64,000 nucleotides of DNA. It comes from Pelosinus baikalensis. Lineage in GTDB: Bacteria; Bacillota; Negativicutes; DSM-13327. Below, one piece after another: positions 1 to 8,354 of the stretch; the first letter of the stretch is position 1; the number at the start of each line of letters is the position of its first letter. The notes beneath the pieces are model-generated. The model did not search any database. It was given only the letters and a program-made list of their open reading frames with translations, and was not told the origin of the DNA. The position numbers and the translations under genes were made by a program. The stretch spans positions 1 through 64,000 of the forward strand of contig NZ_JAJHJB010000016.1 of NCBI RefSeq assembly GCF_020819555.1, written 5' to 3'.

Positions 1-95
1 AGCATTGAGGCAGATGATGCTCCTTATCTCGCTATCGATGTAACACAAGTATATTATGTTACATTGCTAGTGCTGCCTTTTTGAGGAGGAATGAT

Positions 96-713
96 ATGCT
101 TCAAAATTCAATTATAGATGACGAAATCATATTTCAATATCCTTGTAACACTCGACTAGAAATAACAAATTATCTATTAACCTTAATTCATCAGCATGAT
201 GTAGATACTGCTAAGCACTCTTGTAATGTAGCAAATATAGCTGCTCGCTTTGCCAAAAGACTCAATCTTTCCTCTCAAATGATTAAAGATATATCCTTTG
301 CTGCATTGCTTCATGATATTGGAAAAATAAAAATTCCACGGCAAATTTTAAACAAACCTGAAAAATTAACTAAAAGTGAATTTGAGATTATGCAAAGACA
401 TTCTCAATATGGTTTTGTAATTTTAAACCAAATACATCCATTGCAAGACATAGCAGAAGCTGTTTGCTGTCATCATGAAAAATTTGATGGAAATGGTTAT
501 CCCAGTGGCAAAGCTGGAGATGAAATACCATTGATTGCACAAATCTTAAGTATTACGGATGTATATGAAGCTCTTACTTCAGACCGAACTTATCGTAAAG
601 CAATGACCCAAAAAGAAGCTTTTCAAGTGATTAATAGCGGCAGGGAAACTCATTTTAATTCAGTATTGGTTAATATGTTCTTATTAGGAGGGGCTAGTGG
701 TGGAGTTCCATGA
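96..713 (+). CDS. HD-GYP domain protein, probable cyclic-di-GMP phosphodiesterase
   Basis: The 205-residue product is essentially one HD-GYP domain with no receiver, PAS or membrane segment. The metal-binding signature HDIGK lies near residue 77, and the HHEKFDGNGYP stretch carrying the GYP triad follows near residue 132. HD-GYP enzymes hydrolyse c-di-GMP to pGpG or GMP; that activity here is family inference. A TTG codon opens the frame at 81, but the AGGAGG at 84-89 overlaps it and sits 6 bases before ATG 96, so 96 is the chosen start. The C-terminus (LLGGASGGVP) is low-complexity and its last bases encode the ribosome binding site and start of the next small ORF. Being standalone, it may act as a cytosolic enzyme controlled by partner proteins. 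Confidence 0.85.
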   Translation: MLQNSIIDDEIIFQYPCNTRLEITNYLLTLIHQHDVDTAKHSCNVANIAARFAKRLNLSSQMIKDISFAALLHDIGKIKIPRQILNKPEKLTKSEFEIMQRHSQYGFVILNQIHPLQDIAEAVCCHHEKFDGNGYPSGKAGDEIPLIAQILSITDVYEALTSDRTYRKAMTQKEAFQVINSGRETHFNSVLVNMFLLGGASGGVP

Positions 714-855
714 AAAAGTGGAGTTTCTTATCAAGTTGTTGCAAGAAAATAACAACAATAGCTATGATGAAGAAGTATTCAAGCAATTGGAAAAGCTTTT
801 AGAAGAATATGCACGAAATTATAAACCCCAACGTTATGCAAAAAATGCAAAGTAA
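700..855 (+). CDS. small ORF translationally coupled to the HD-GYP gene, unknown function
   Basis: A 51-codon frame starts at GTG 700 (or GTG 697) and runs to TAA 853-855. AGGAGG at 686-691 is well placed for it, inside the end of the HD-GYP gene, and the two genes overlap by 14 bases. The product is highly charged and predicted helical (KVEFLIKLLQ then EEVFKQLEKLLEEYARNY), ending in a basic tail, with no membrane segment or Cys. I recognise no family. Overlap plus a strong internal ribosome binding site argues it is translated and functionally linked to the HD-GYP protein, perhaps as a small partner; this is inference. Confidence 0.5.
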   Translation: MEFHEKVEFLIKLLQENNNNSYDEEVFKQLEKLLEEYARNYKPQRYAKNAK

Positions 856-1015
856 CCATATTCTTTATATATAGGATAACCTAAACTCTGCAGCTTACTA
901 GATTCATAGGATCTTGTAGGCCTTTTTTTTGTAAACGGCATAGTTGTCTTGCATAACAACTATGATAAAATAATAAGCAGATACATAACCTAATAAGGTA
1001 GGCAGGAGGATATAG

Positions 1016-1249
1016 ATGATTACAGCTGGTACATATCAACATTTTAAAGGTAATTTCTATGAGGTGCTTATGATTGCAAAACATAGTGAAACACAAGAAG
1101 ATTATGTGGTATATCAAGCCCTATACGGAAATAAGGGAATGTGGATACGCCCCTTAGCAATGTTTGACCAAATGGTGGAGTTTGAGGGACGTACAGTGAA
1201 GCGATTCACATATATTACCTCTTCTTTACAGGTTGGATGGACAGATTAA
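1016..1249 (+). CDS. DUF1653 family protein
   Basis: The 77-residue protein matches the short DUF1653 pattern: YQHFKGNFYEVL near the start, AKHSET, then VVYQALYG and WIRPLAMF. Family members are small cytosolic proteins of unknown role and the length is normal. GCAGGAGGATATAG precedes ATG 1016, giving a clear ribosome binding site. The C-terminus is slightly extended and overlaps, tail to tail, a dead Lrp/AsnC reading frame on the other strand by 35 bases. Confidence 0.8.
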   Translation: MITAGTYQHFKGNFYEVLMIAKHSETQEDYVVYQALYGNKGMWIRPLAMFDQMVEFEGRTVKRFTYITSSLQVGWTD

Positions 1250-1526
1250 TTCGATAGTTACCATACACCAAAATGGCATCCAACAAATGGTTGAGATCTT
1301 GCTGGTTCGATAAAGCTGTTTTTAGCCAATAGCAGCCTTCGCCGCTAATTCGATAGGATTCTTTAATTTCTTCTTGCGTTGATATAAAATGTTGAAATGT
1401 AGGATGATTTGTCGATTTCATAAATACAGTAATAAAAGCCAGCAGGGGCTTGCCAAGCTTTTCTTGGTTCAGTTTATATGGAAATTCAATTAGTAAGGCA
1501 TGTGACCCTATTAAGTCCAGCAGAGG
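1215..1526 (-). pseudogene. C-terminal relic of an Lrp/AsnC family regulator
   Basis: On the minus strand an open frame encodes the effector-binding (RAM) half of an Lrp/AsnC protein: KLNQEKLGKPLLAFITVF, then IKESYRISGEGCYWLKTAL and LLDAILVYGNYRINLSIQ. These fit the family pattern 'eklG..l.AFi.v ... V.ey..itGe.dyll ... il..G...t.l.l'. The N-terminal helix-turn-helix half is missing: a TAG lies at the upstream edge of the frame (1527-1529) and no ribosome binding site precedes the first internal ATG (1421). Without a DNA-binding domain it is called a truncated remnant. A stand-alone RAM-domain protein starting at 1421 is a weaker alternative. Confidence 0.6.
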
Positions 1527-1636
1527 CTATGCCGCCTATTGTCAATTCAACAAATGAACGACGCAACCCTCTTGTTCCTATCATGAATCCTCAGAATTTT
1601 TTGCAGCGGATTGATGCTGTACTATTGACTCATTAA
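1478..1636 (+). CDS. possible small ORF antisense to the Lrp relic, unsupported function
   Basis: A 52-codon frame runs from ATG 1478 to TAA 1634-1636, with a protein-like composition (Pro/Asn rich, LLSPAEAMPPIV and NPLVPIMNPQNF). No convincing ribosome binding site precedes ATG 1478 and no family is recognised. Its start overlaps the dead Lrp/AsnC frame on the other strand, and it ends just before a palindromic repeat. It is recorded as weak. Confidence 0.2.
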   Translation: MEIQLVRHVTLLSPAEAMPPIVNSTNERRNPLVPIMNPQNFLQRIDAVLLTH

Positions 1637-1637
1637 A

Positions 1638-1712
1638 AATGTCATTGCGAACGCTAGTAAAGCAATCTCCTTCTTGCGAAAAGGTTGTTTCGATATTGTT
1701 TGTAATGACATT
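1638..1712. repeat. dispersed repeat, 'GTCATTGCGAAC' type, copy 1
   Basis: About 75 bases begin AATGTCATTGCGAAC and end with the inverted AATGACATT, with AAAGCAATCTCC inside. The 38787-38854 element shares GTCATTGCGAAC, the AAGCAATC block and an inverted right end. It is intergenic and non-coding, like a small MITE or palindromic element. Confidence 0.5.
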
Positions 1713-1828
1713 ACTTTTTTGTCGTTTTTTATTACTAGTATTTGCAAAATTCTTCTAAAAGGAATAAAATTTCTATGTAGTGTATAGTAAGTAATTTTCA
1801 GATTCACACTATATTAATTGGGTAGGTG

Positions 1829-1837
1829 TGATATAAT
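1829..1837 (+). promoter_or_regulatory. extended -10 promoter before dedA
   Basis: TGATATAAT (TG-N-TATAAT) lies 19 bases before the dedA start codon at 1856. No good -35 box is visible, consistent with an extended -10 promoter. Confidence 0.4.
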
Positions 1838-1855
1838 TTATTTCTTGGGGGAATT

Positions 1856-2452
1856 ATGGAAACTATTTTTCAATATGTAATTCACTTAATTGGGATATGG
1901 GGGTACCCTGCTGTTTTCATTGGTATGGCTTTAGAAAGTGCGAATGTACCCATTCCCAGTGAACTGATCTTTGGTTTTGCTGGTTATCTTGTCTTTTTAG
2001 GCAGGATGGATTTCAATATAGCTGTAATAGCAGGTGTGGCAGGTGGACTTGCAGGATCGATTGTATCCTACTTGATCGGCTACTACGGAGGACCACCTTT
2101 TATTACAAGGTATGGCAAATATATTTTTGTATCTGAAGCGAAAGTAACCATGGCTCAAAAATGGTTTGACCGCTATGGACTGCTTGCGGTATTGCTGGCT
2201 CGTCTGCTGCCAGTGATTCGTACGTTTATTTCTTTACCTGCAGGCTTTGCGAGGGTTCATTTTATTAAATTTATAGTGTATACTATCTTAGGATCTGTAC
2301 CATGGACCATTGCGCTTATTTATGCAGGAATGATGCTGGGGGCGAATTGGGAAATGATACGCAGTATTGGTCATGAGGCCAGTTTATTTGTAGCTGGTGC
2401 TTTGGTTGTGTTAATAATGTATTATATAATCAAAAAACGTAAGAATGCTTGA
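1856..2452 (+). CDS. DedA family membrane protein
   Basis: A 198-residue integral membrane protein of normal DedA length. It shows the family features ESANVPIPSELIFGFAGYLVF near residues 27-47, GGLAGSIVSYLIGYYGG near 62-78, and the re-entrant/TM block RYGLLAVLLARLLPVIRTFISLPAGFARV near 106-134, where the conserved RxxPxxR..xxxxAG core is intact. DedA proteins act in the inner membrane in lipid-carrier (undecaprenyl phosphate/phospholipid) recycling and membrane-potential homeostasis; the exact substrate cannot be told here. GGGGGAATT precedes ATG 1856. The SpoVB-like flippase follows 73 bases later, so both may serve envelope polymer export. Confidence 0.88.
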   Translation: METIFQYVIHLIGIWGYPAVFIGMALESANVPIPSELIFGFAGYLVFLGRMDFNIAVIAGVAGGLAGSIVSYLIGYYGGPPFITRYGKYIFVSEAKVTMAQKWFDRYGLLAVLLARLLPVIRTFISLPAGFARVHFIKFIVYTILGSVPWTIALIYAGMMLGANWEMIRSIGHEASLFVAGALVVLIMYYIIKKRKNA

Positions 2453-2525
2453 GGATAAAATCGGAACCGCATCATTAGGATTGTGTAAATAGGCAAGCAT
2501 TACATTACGAAACGAAGGATAAAAG

Positions 2526-4166
2526 ATGACGGAAGAAAATGAAAAAAACAATAAAAATAAAGGAAGTTCCAATTCTTTTCTAAAAGGCACCTTAATATTA
2601 ACAATAGGTGGCATTGTTGTAAAAGTGATTGGCTTTTTAAACTGGATCATCCTGTCACGGGTGCTGGGCGGTGAGGGAATTGGACTGTACCAAATGGCTT
2701 TTCCCATCTATCTTTTTGCCTTGAGCGTTTCCTCAGCAGGAATTCCTGTAGCGATTTCCATTATTACTGCGGAGAAAAGAGCCTTAAATGATTTTATTGG
2801 TGCAAATCGTGTTTTTCGTATTTCGTTAACTGTATTAGTATTAACGGGGCTGTTCTTTAGTTTATTATTGTACTTTGGTGCTGGTTTATTAATTGAATAT
2901 CGCTTTATTCGAGATCCACGGGCGTATTATTCTTTATTGGCATTAGCACCTGCGGTTTTCTTTGTTACGATTTTATCCAGTTATCGAGGATATCTGCAAG
3001 GCTGCCAAATTATGACGCCGACAGCTGTTTCGCAAATTGCAGAGCAATTGGTGAGAGTCATTACCATGCTGATATTTGCCAGCTTATTACTGCCAAAGGG
3101 CCTCGAATATGCTGCAGGAGGGGCGAGCCTGGGGGCTGCTCCAGGAGCTGTTGCAGGTCTTCTTGTACTTATTTATTATTATATGAAATTACAGAAAAAA
3201 GGTAAAAAGCAAGAAACAGGACAAGTTTCCCAAAGAGCCCAGGAATCGAGTATGAGTATTATAAAGCGACTTGTCAAACTTGCGCTGCCCGTATCCTTGT
3301 CGAGTATTATGCTGCCCATTGTTTCCAATTTTGATTTATTTATTGTTCCAGCCAGACTGGAAGTGGCAGGGTATACAGTGGAGCAAGCCACGGAATTATT
3401 TGGCTATTTAACAGGGATGGCAGTGCCTTTGCTCAATTTATCAACGATTTTAACGGCTGCTTTAGCAACTAGCTTGGTGCCTGCCATATCAGAATCCTTT
3501 TCTTTGGGGAATATCAAACGAGTCTATCAGCAAACAGCTGCTGCCATGCGTGTCTCAAGCTTGGTTACCATTCCTGCTTTTGTTGCATTATGGATATTGG
3601 CTGAACCCATCTCTCAAATGGTTTACAATGCACCCCAGGCCAGTCATTCCATTAGCATCTTATCGATTGGGATTGTTCTTTTAGGCATACATCAGATAAC
3701 AACAGGAGTATTACAAGGGATGGGAAAAACGTCTATCCCAGTGATCAACATGGGACTGGCTGCTGTCTTTAAAGTGATTCTGAATTGGACGCTTACAGCA
3801 ATCCCCACTCTTGGTATTAAAGGGGCATCTTGGGCAACGGTAGCGGATATTGGAATAGCAGCAGTATTAAACATTTATTTCGTACACCGGCATGTGGGAT
3901 ATGCTCTTGATTTAAGAAGTTTAGTAAAACCAAGTATAGCAGCAGTTACTATGGGCGGTGTAATTTACTTTAGTTATGATGTCATTATGGCAGCAACGGC
4001 GCATATTGCCTTTTCTACATTGACAGCAATGGCTTTGGGCGTTGTGGTATATGGCGGAGTATTGTTAGTCATTGGCGGTATCAGTGAGAACGATATGAAG
4101 CAAGTTCCTATGATAGGATCGCGCTTAATTCCTCTATTGCGTAAATTTGGAGTACTTAAGGAGTAA
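2526..4166 (+). CDS. spoVB: SpoVB/MurJ-type polysaccharide (lipid II) flippase
   Basis: The 546-residue protein has about 14 hydrophobic segments and the MATE/MVF-like architecture of stage V sporulation protein B. The N-terminus FLKGTLILTIGGIVVKVIGFLNWIILSRVLGGEGIGLYQMAFPIY is typical of SpoVB and related MurJ/MviN exporters. A charged cytoplasmic loop (KLQKKGKKQETGQ..., near residues 220-240) splits the two halves. Such proteins move lipid-linked peptidoglycan or polysaccharide precursors across the cytoplasmic membrane. Presence of the gene suggests, but does not prove, a spore-forming ancestry, since paralogues occur outside sporulation. The HAD phosphatase starts 3 bases after its stop, so the two are probably co-transcribed. 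Confidence 0.85.
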   Translation: MTEENEKNNKNKGSSNSFLKGTLILTIGGIVVKVIGFLNWIILSRVLGGEGIGLYQMAFPIYLFALSVSSAGIPVAISIITAEKRALNDFIGANRVFRISLTVLVLTGLFFSLLLYFGAGLLIEYRFIRDPRAYYSLLALAPAVFFVTILSSYRGYLQGCQIMTPTAVSQIAEQLVRVITMLIFASLLLPKGLEYAAGGASLGAAPGAVAGLLVLIYYYMKLQKKGKKQETGQVSQRAQESSMSIIKRLVKLALPVSLSSIMLPIVSNFDLFIVPARLEVAGYTVEQATELFGYLTGMAVPLLNLSTILTAALATSLVPAISESFSLGNIKRVYQQTAAAMRVSSLVTIPAFVALWILAEPISQMVYNAPQASHSISILSIGIVLLGIHQITTGVLQGMGKTSIPVINMGLAAVFKVILNWTLTAIPTLGIKGASWATVADIGIAAVLNIYFVHRHVGYALDLRSLVKPSIAAVTMGGVIYFSYDVIMAATAHIAFSTLTAMALGVVVYGGVLLVIGGISENDMKQVPMIGSRLIPLLRKFGVLKE

Positions 4167-4169
4167 TGT

Positions 4170-4886
4170 ATGATTAAAAGCATACTTTTTGATTTGGATG
4201 GGACATTGCTGCCTTTTCATATGGATGAATTTATGAGCGCCTATTTTACTCATTTGGGCAAAAAGGTTGCTCATGTCATGGAACCGAAACAGTTTATGAA
4301 GCAGTTGCTTGCTTCCACTGGAGTAATGATCGCCAATGAGGATGGGAAGCAAACGAATCAGCAAGTTTTTTCTGAGCATTTTTTTGCGACTGTGAATTTG
4401 GCTGAAGAAGTTCTGCTGCCTATCATGAATGATTTTTACGAAAATGAATTTTCTTTATTGCAGGAAGTAACCAGAAGGGATGCGGCGGCTCGTGTGGCTG
4501 TGAATACTGCTCTTTCTTCAGGTTTGGATGTAGTAGTGGCTACCAATCCTATTTTTCCACTGGTCGCTACGCAGCAGCGGCTAGAGTGGGCTGGATTAGG
4601 TGATATTACATTTAAATTGGTTACCACTTACGAGAATTCACATTTTTGTAAGCCTAATACCCAGTATTATGAGGAAATTGTCGGAAAACTTGGCTGTCAG
4701 CCTCATGAATGCTTGATGGTCGGTAATGATGTGGAAGAAGATTTAGCAGCAGCTAAGATTGGTATGAAAACCTACCTCGTCACGGACTGCCTTATTAATG
4801 CAAAAGGAAGCAATTTTAGAGCCGACTATACAGGAACATTAAAAGAATTAGCAGAAAATCTTGGTGAAATTATCAAAAAAAACTAA
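4170..4886 (+). CDS. HAD superfamily hydrolase
   Basis: The 238-residue cytosolic phosphatase-type protein has HAD motif I as DLDGTLLPF at residues 8-16, a motif II threonine in VVVATNPIFP near 110, and motif III/IV as KP..Y followed by MVGNDVEEDLAAAK near 187-200. The nucleophile and general acid Asp (DxD) are both present. Substrate is not predictable. It starts 3 bases after the flippase gene and its ribosome binding site (AAGGAG) lies in the last codons of that gene. A terminator hairpin follows 38 bases after the stop. Confidence 0.8.
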   Translation: MIKSILFDLDGTLLPFHMDEFMSAYFTHLGKKVAHVMEPKQFMKQLLASTGVMIANEDGKQTNQQVFSEHFFATVNLAEEVLLPIMNDFYENEFSLLQEVTRRDAAARVAVNTALSSGLDVVVATNPIFPLVATQQRLEWAGLGDITFKLVTTYENSHFCKPNTQYYEEIVGKLGCQPHECLMVGNDVEEDLAAAKIGMKTYLVTDCLINAKGSNFRADYTGTLKELAENLGEIIKKN

Positions 4887-4923
4887 GCAAATTTTATAGC
4901 GAATGAACCACCTGATAACATAT

Positions 4924-4967
4924 AAAGATTAGGCAGTAGGAGTTAACTTTATTTGCCTAATCTTTTT
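4924..4967 (+). terminator. terminator of the dedA-spoVB-HAD group
   Basis: AAAGATTAGGCA at 4924-4935 pairs with TGCCTAATCTTT at 4954-4965, followed by T residues. The 12-bp perfect stem closes the transcript before the nrdD control region. Confidence 0.75.
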
Positions 4968-5030
4968 GATTTCACCCGTGAAAAACAGGGTGCGATTATC
5001 CTAAAAGTTTACATAATCATAGAAAGCTTC

Positions 5031-5077
5031 ATACAATATATAGTTTGTAATAAAAGTATTAATACTATATATTGTGT
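5031..5077 (+). promoter_or_regulatory. pair of NrdR boxes upstream of nrdD
   Basis: ATACAATATATAGTTT (5031-5046) and ATACTATATATTGTGT (5062-5077) match the NrdR consensus ACACWATATATWGTGT at 14/16 and 15/16 positions. Their start-to-start distance is 31 bp, about three helical turns, the arrangement used by NrdR tandem boxes. The ATP-cone repressor NrdR itself is not in the window. This predicts dATP-dependent repression of nrdD. Confidence 0.85.
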
Positions 5078-5120
5078 ATTAAACCTTTTCTGGATATTAT
5101 AAATAAAAAAAAGTCAAGTC

Positions 5121-5148
5121 TTGGTTAAAATTAAAATAGTGATATAAT
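5121..5148 (+). promoter_or_regulatory. candidate sigma-A promoter of nrdD
   Basis: TTGGTT (5121-5126) and TATAAT (5143-5148) are separated by 16 bp. The NrdR boxes lie 44 bp upstream of the -35. This leaves a 5' untranslated leader of about 155 bases before nrdD, in which I see no known riboswitch. Confidence 0.45.
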
Positions 5149-5310
5149 TACTTATGAAGAACAAATTACTCCATTCCAACATGGATATTTTTTTTGCTGA
5201 TTTTATGTGAAGAATGGTGTATTTTTGCAAAATTACGTTGATTTTTCAAAAAAATGCAAAGTGTGAAGAACGGACAAATTCATTAAAAAATAAGATGCAG
5301 GGTGGTAATT

Positions 5311-7707
5311 ATGAGTAATTTTCAAGTTGTGAAACGTGATGGCCGTGAAGTGGAATTTAATGGCGATAAAATTTTTGATGCAATTCAAAAGGCGTATACT
5401 GAAAATTTTGATGGCATAGTCAAAAAAGAAAAGATTCAGCTATTAACGGACAAGGTGTTTAATACGATTGCATCTAGATCGAATCAGCGTTTGTCAGTAG
5501 AAGAGATACAAGATATTGTAGAAGATGTCTTACTGCAGTCAGAAGAAGTTGCTGTGGCTAAGAAGTATATTGCTTATCGGGCAAAGCGCACCCAAGTGCG
5601 AGAAGCCAACATGCGCTTAATGATTGATTATAAAGACATTACCTTTAAAGATGCAGAACAGGTTGACGGAAAAAGAGAGAATGCAAATGTAGACGGCAAT
5701 ACGGCTATGGGAACAATGCTGCAGTATGGAGCAACAGGATCGAAACAATTTGCCATTCACCATATTTTAAAACCTGAACATGCCAAATTTCATCAGTCCG
5801 GTTATATTCATATTCATGATATGGATTTTGAAGCCATTGGTACTTTGACTTGTTGTCAAATTGATATTAAAACCTTGTTTCGCAATGGGTTTTCCACGGG
5901 ACACGGACATTTGCGAGAACCACAAGATATTATGAGCTATGCTGCGTTGGCGGCGATTGCGATTCAGAGTAACCAAAATGATCAGCATGGTGGACAATCC
6001 ATCCCCAATTTTGATTATGGCTTAGCTGCTGGAGTCGCTAAAACCTTTATAAAATTATACTCGGAGAATATGAAGAAAATATTATTGATTGACTTCATGG
6101 ACTTAGATGAAGAAAAAATTACGGATATCCTTGCAGCTACCGTACATGAGTATAGCGGTGAGCAGGGCGATTATCCTCGTATTGGTGAAAAGGAATATCA
6201 AGCCTATCATGCAAATGAGGCTCTGCGTTTGAAAAAGGCTTTACTGAGTCATGATATTCAGACAGCAGATTCGGATATACAAAAAATTCAGGACTTCACC
6301 TACCGTTTTGCGAAAAAGGAAACAGTGAAGAAAACATACCAAGCCATGGAAGGTTTTCTACATAATTTGAATACGATGCATTCCAGAGCAGGAGCACAGG
6401 TTCCTTTTAGCAGTATTAACTTTGGTACGGATACTACCCCGGAAGGGCGCCTGGTAGTGGAACAATTCTTATTATCTGTAGAAGCTGGCTTAGGTAATGG
6501 AGAAACGGCTATATTCCCGATTAGTATTTTCAAAGTAAAAGAAGGCGTTAATTATAATGCAGAAGATCCTAATTACGATTTATTTAAACTATCCTGCCGT
6601 GTTTCTGCGAAACGGTTGTTTCCTAACTTTGTTTTCATTGATGCGCCATTTAATCTGCAATATTACAAACCCGGTCGCCCTGAAACAGAGATTGCTACCA
6701 TGGGATGCAGAACAAGAGTCATATCCTCTATTTTCCCTGAGTCGGATGGTGTGATATATGGTCGCGGCAATAACTCCTTCACCAGTGTGAATCTTCCTAG
6801 AATTGGGATTAAGCATGGTATTGCCCTAGGAGAAAGAACTCAGCCTGACATTGAAGGATTCTATCAAGAGCTGGATTCATTAATTGAACTGGTCATTCAG
6901 CAAATACTAGATCGCTATGAAATCCAGAAAAATAAAAAGGTAAAGAATTTCCCATTCTTAATGGGACAGAATATCTGGTTTGACTCTGAAAAGTTAGACT
7001 GGGAAGATACTCTGGAAGATGTTATCAAGCATGGCACGTTAACCCTTGGGTTTATTGGCCTTGCGGAAACACTGACAGCACTTTATGGCAAACATCATGG
7101 CGAATCAGAAGCTGCTCAAGAAGCTGGTCTTCGAATTATTGGTCATATGAGAAAACGTATGGATGAAGCAGCAGTCAAATATCAACAGAATTTTTCCCTG
7201 ATTGCTACACCAGCAGAAGGTCTATCAGGACGCTTTGTAAAAATTGATGCAAAAAATTATGGCGAAATTCCAGGCGTAACCGATCGGGATTATTATACCA
7301 ATGGTTTCCATGTTCCTGTATACTATGCTATTCCAGCAGCCAGAAAGATTGAAATCGAAGCTCCCTATCATGCAATGACCAATGCAGGTCATATTACCTA
7401 CATTGAGTTAGATGGAGATTTAGTTAAGAATCTGGATGCCTTTGAAATGGTCGTACGTAAGATGAAAGAATGTGGAATTGGCTATGGCTCTATCAATCAT
7501 CCCGTGGATCGTGATCCTAAATGCGGCTTTACCGGCGTGATTGGTGATCAATGCCCTAAATGTGGACGAGTAGAAGGAGAAGGCGGTATGGGCTTTGAAC
7601 GCATTCGCCGTATCACTGGCTACTTAGTAGGAACCATGGACAAATGGAACGATGGCAAACGTGCAGAAGAAAAAGACCGCGTAAAACATGGTGTGAGAAA
7701 CCAGTAG
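5311..7707 (+). CDS. nrdD: anaerobic (class III) ribonucleoside-triphosphate reductase
   Basis: The 798-residue enzyme reduces ribonucleoside triphosphates to deoxy forms under anoxia using a glycyl radical. Residues 1 to about 95 form an ATP-cone (QVVKRDGREVEFNGDKI), the allosteric dATP/ATP site. The catalytic NRDD barrel follows. The C-terminal zinc site is CGFTGVIGDQCPKCGRV, with only three Cys visible in this stretch, and the radical loop is RRITGYLVG with the radical-bearing Gly at about residue 770. An in-frame GTG at 5302 lies within the GGGTGG ribosome binding site, so ATG 5311 is chosen. Two NrdR boxes precede it. Its activase NrdG is encoded about 1.8 kb downstream, not adjacent as usual. 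Confidence 0.95.
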   Translation: MSNFQVVKRDGREVEFNGDKIFDAIQKAYTENFDGIVKKEKIQLLTDKVFNTIASRSNQRLSVEEIQDIVEDVLLQSEEVAVAKKYIAYRAKRTQVREANMRLMIDYKDITFKDAEQVDGKRENANVDGNTAMGTMLQYGATGSKQFAIHHILKPEHAKFHQSGYIHIHDMDFEAIGTLTCCQIDIKTLFRNGFSTGHGHLREPQDIMSYAALAAIAIQSNQNDQHGGQSIPNFDYGLAAGVAKTFIKLYSENMKKILLIDFMDLDEEKITDILAATVHEYSGEQGDYPRIGEKEYQAYHANEALRLKKALLSHDIQTADSDIQKIQDFTYRFAKKETVKKTYQAMEGFLHNLNTMHSRAGAQVPFSSINFGTDTTPEGRLVVEQFLLSVEAGLGNGETAIFPISIFKVKEGVNYNAEDPNYDLFKLSCRVSAKRLFPNFVFIDAPFNLQYYKPGRPETEIATMGCRTRVISSIFPESDGVIYGRGNNSFTSVNLPRIGIKHGIALGERTQPDIEGFYQELDSLIELVIQQILDRYEIQKNKKVKNFPFLMGQNIWFDSEKLDWEDTLEDVIKHGTLTLGFIGLAETLTALYGKHHGESEAAQEAGLRIIGHMRKRMDEAAVKYQQNFSLIATPAEGLSGRFVKIDAKNYGEIPGVTDRDYYTNGFHVPVYYAIPAARKIEIEAPYHAMTNAGHITYIELDGDLVKNLDAFEMVVRKMKECGIGYGSINHPVDRDPKCGFTGVIGDQCPKCGRVEGEGGMGFERIRRITGYLVGTMDKWNDGKRAEEKDRVKHGVRNQ

Positions 7708-7744
7708 CCTTTGACAAATAATACTAATAGACACGGTGGAAAAG

Positions 7745-7753
7745 TGTTATAAT
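7745..7753 (+). promoter_or_regulatory. extended -10 promoter before the ABM protein gene
   Basis: TGTTATAAT (TG-N-TATAAT) lies 35 bases before ATG 7789. A TTGACA at 7711-7716 is 31 bp upstream, too far to be its -35. Confidence 0.45.
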
Positions 7754-7788
7754 TAGAGAAATTGTTTAACAGAGGAGACTTTGAAGAT

Positions 7789-8088
7789 ATGATTACATTA
7801 GTAGCCAATATGCAAGCAAGACCAGGTAAAGAAAAAGAATTGGAAGCTGCTTTACAGGTTCACTTTCCTAAAGTTCAACTTGAAAAAGGTACAGTAGCCT
7901 ATGTGCTTCATCGATCAACGGAAAAAGTAGGACAATTCTTCTTTTATGAAAAATACCAAGACCAGCAAGCATTAGACTATCATGGGTCTACGCCTTACTT
8001 AAAAGAACTATTCAGCAGCATTGCAGACTTGCTTCTCGAAAAACCAGAAGTTAAACTATATGAAGAAGTGGCAGCCATTTCTCGATAA
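7789..8088 (+). CDS. ABM-fold (antibiotic biosynthesis monooxygenase-like) protein
   Basis: The 99-residue protein begins MITLVANMQARPGKEKELEAAL and contains VLHRSTEKVGQFFFYEKYQDQQALDYHGSTPYL, the standard pattern of the small dimeric ferredoxin-fold ABM family (YgiN/HmoB-like quinol or haem-related monooxygenases and many uncharacterised relatives). Function in an anaerobe is unclear. A TTG-initiated extension from 7762 is rejected because the AGAGGAG site (7771-7777) lies inside it. It has its own promoter and terminator, so it is a monocistronic unit. Confidence 0.8.
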   Translation: MITLVANMQARPGKEKELEAALQVHFPKVQLEKGTVAYVLHRSTEKVGQFFFYEKYQDQQALDYHGSTPYLKELFSSIADLLLEKPEVKLYEEVAAISR

Positions 8089-8103
8089 GTAATGTAAGAA
8101 TAA

Positions 8104-8147
8104 TGAAAAATTCCTGCAAAGTAACTTACTTTGCAGGAATTTTGTCT
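8104..8147 (+). terminator. terminator after the ABM protein gene
   Basis: AAAATTCCTGCAAAGTAA pairs with TTACTTTGCAGGAATTTT across a 1-2 base loop, followed by a T-rich stretch. This is a strong Rho-independent hairpin. Confidence 0.8.
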
Positions 8148-8187
8148 TTTAATGGGAAATAATGAGGTAATCGGGAAAGTCTCCTAA

Positions 8188-8354
8188 TGCGAACCCTAAG
8201 TGCTCATCATTTTTGTGAGAGATTCGCAAGTCAGATAGAAGAAGGGGTTTAACCATTTTTTATAACAAGATTCTCTATTAAAATAAAACTCATTTCAGGG
8301 TTCGCAAAATCGTACGATTTGCCCCAGGTATTTATTGCATCTCACAATTGCCAG
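8188..8354 (+). promoter_or_regulatory. type I-C-like CRISPR leader
   Basis: The stretch upstream of the repeat contains TGCGAACCCTAAGTGCTCAT, an inverted GATTCGCA at 8221-8228 and a further GGGTTCGCAAAAT at 8299-8311. Type I-C leaders commonly carry a 'GCGAACC...AAGTG ... GGTTCGC' block near the array. No Cas gene is found on either side. Assignment rests on that resemblance and on the repeat next to it. Confidence 0.5.

Noticed and set aside
881..1117. 78-codon minus-strand frame across the start of the DUF1653 gene
   Set aside because: Antisense to a recognised gene; Cys-rich, unlikely composition, no ribosome binding site.
7711..7753. TTGACA and TATAAT before the ABM gene as one promoter
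   Set aside because: They are 31 bp apart, far from the 16-18 bp needed; the extended -10 alone was kept.
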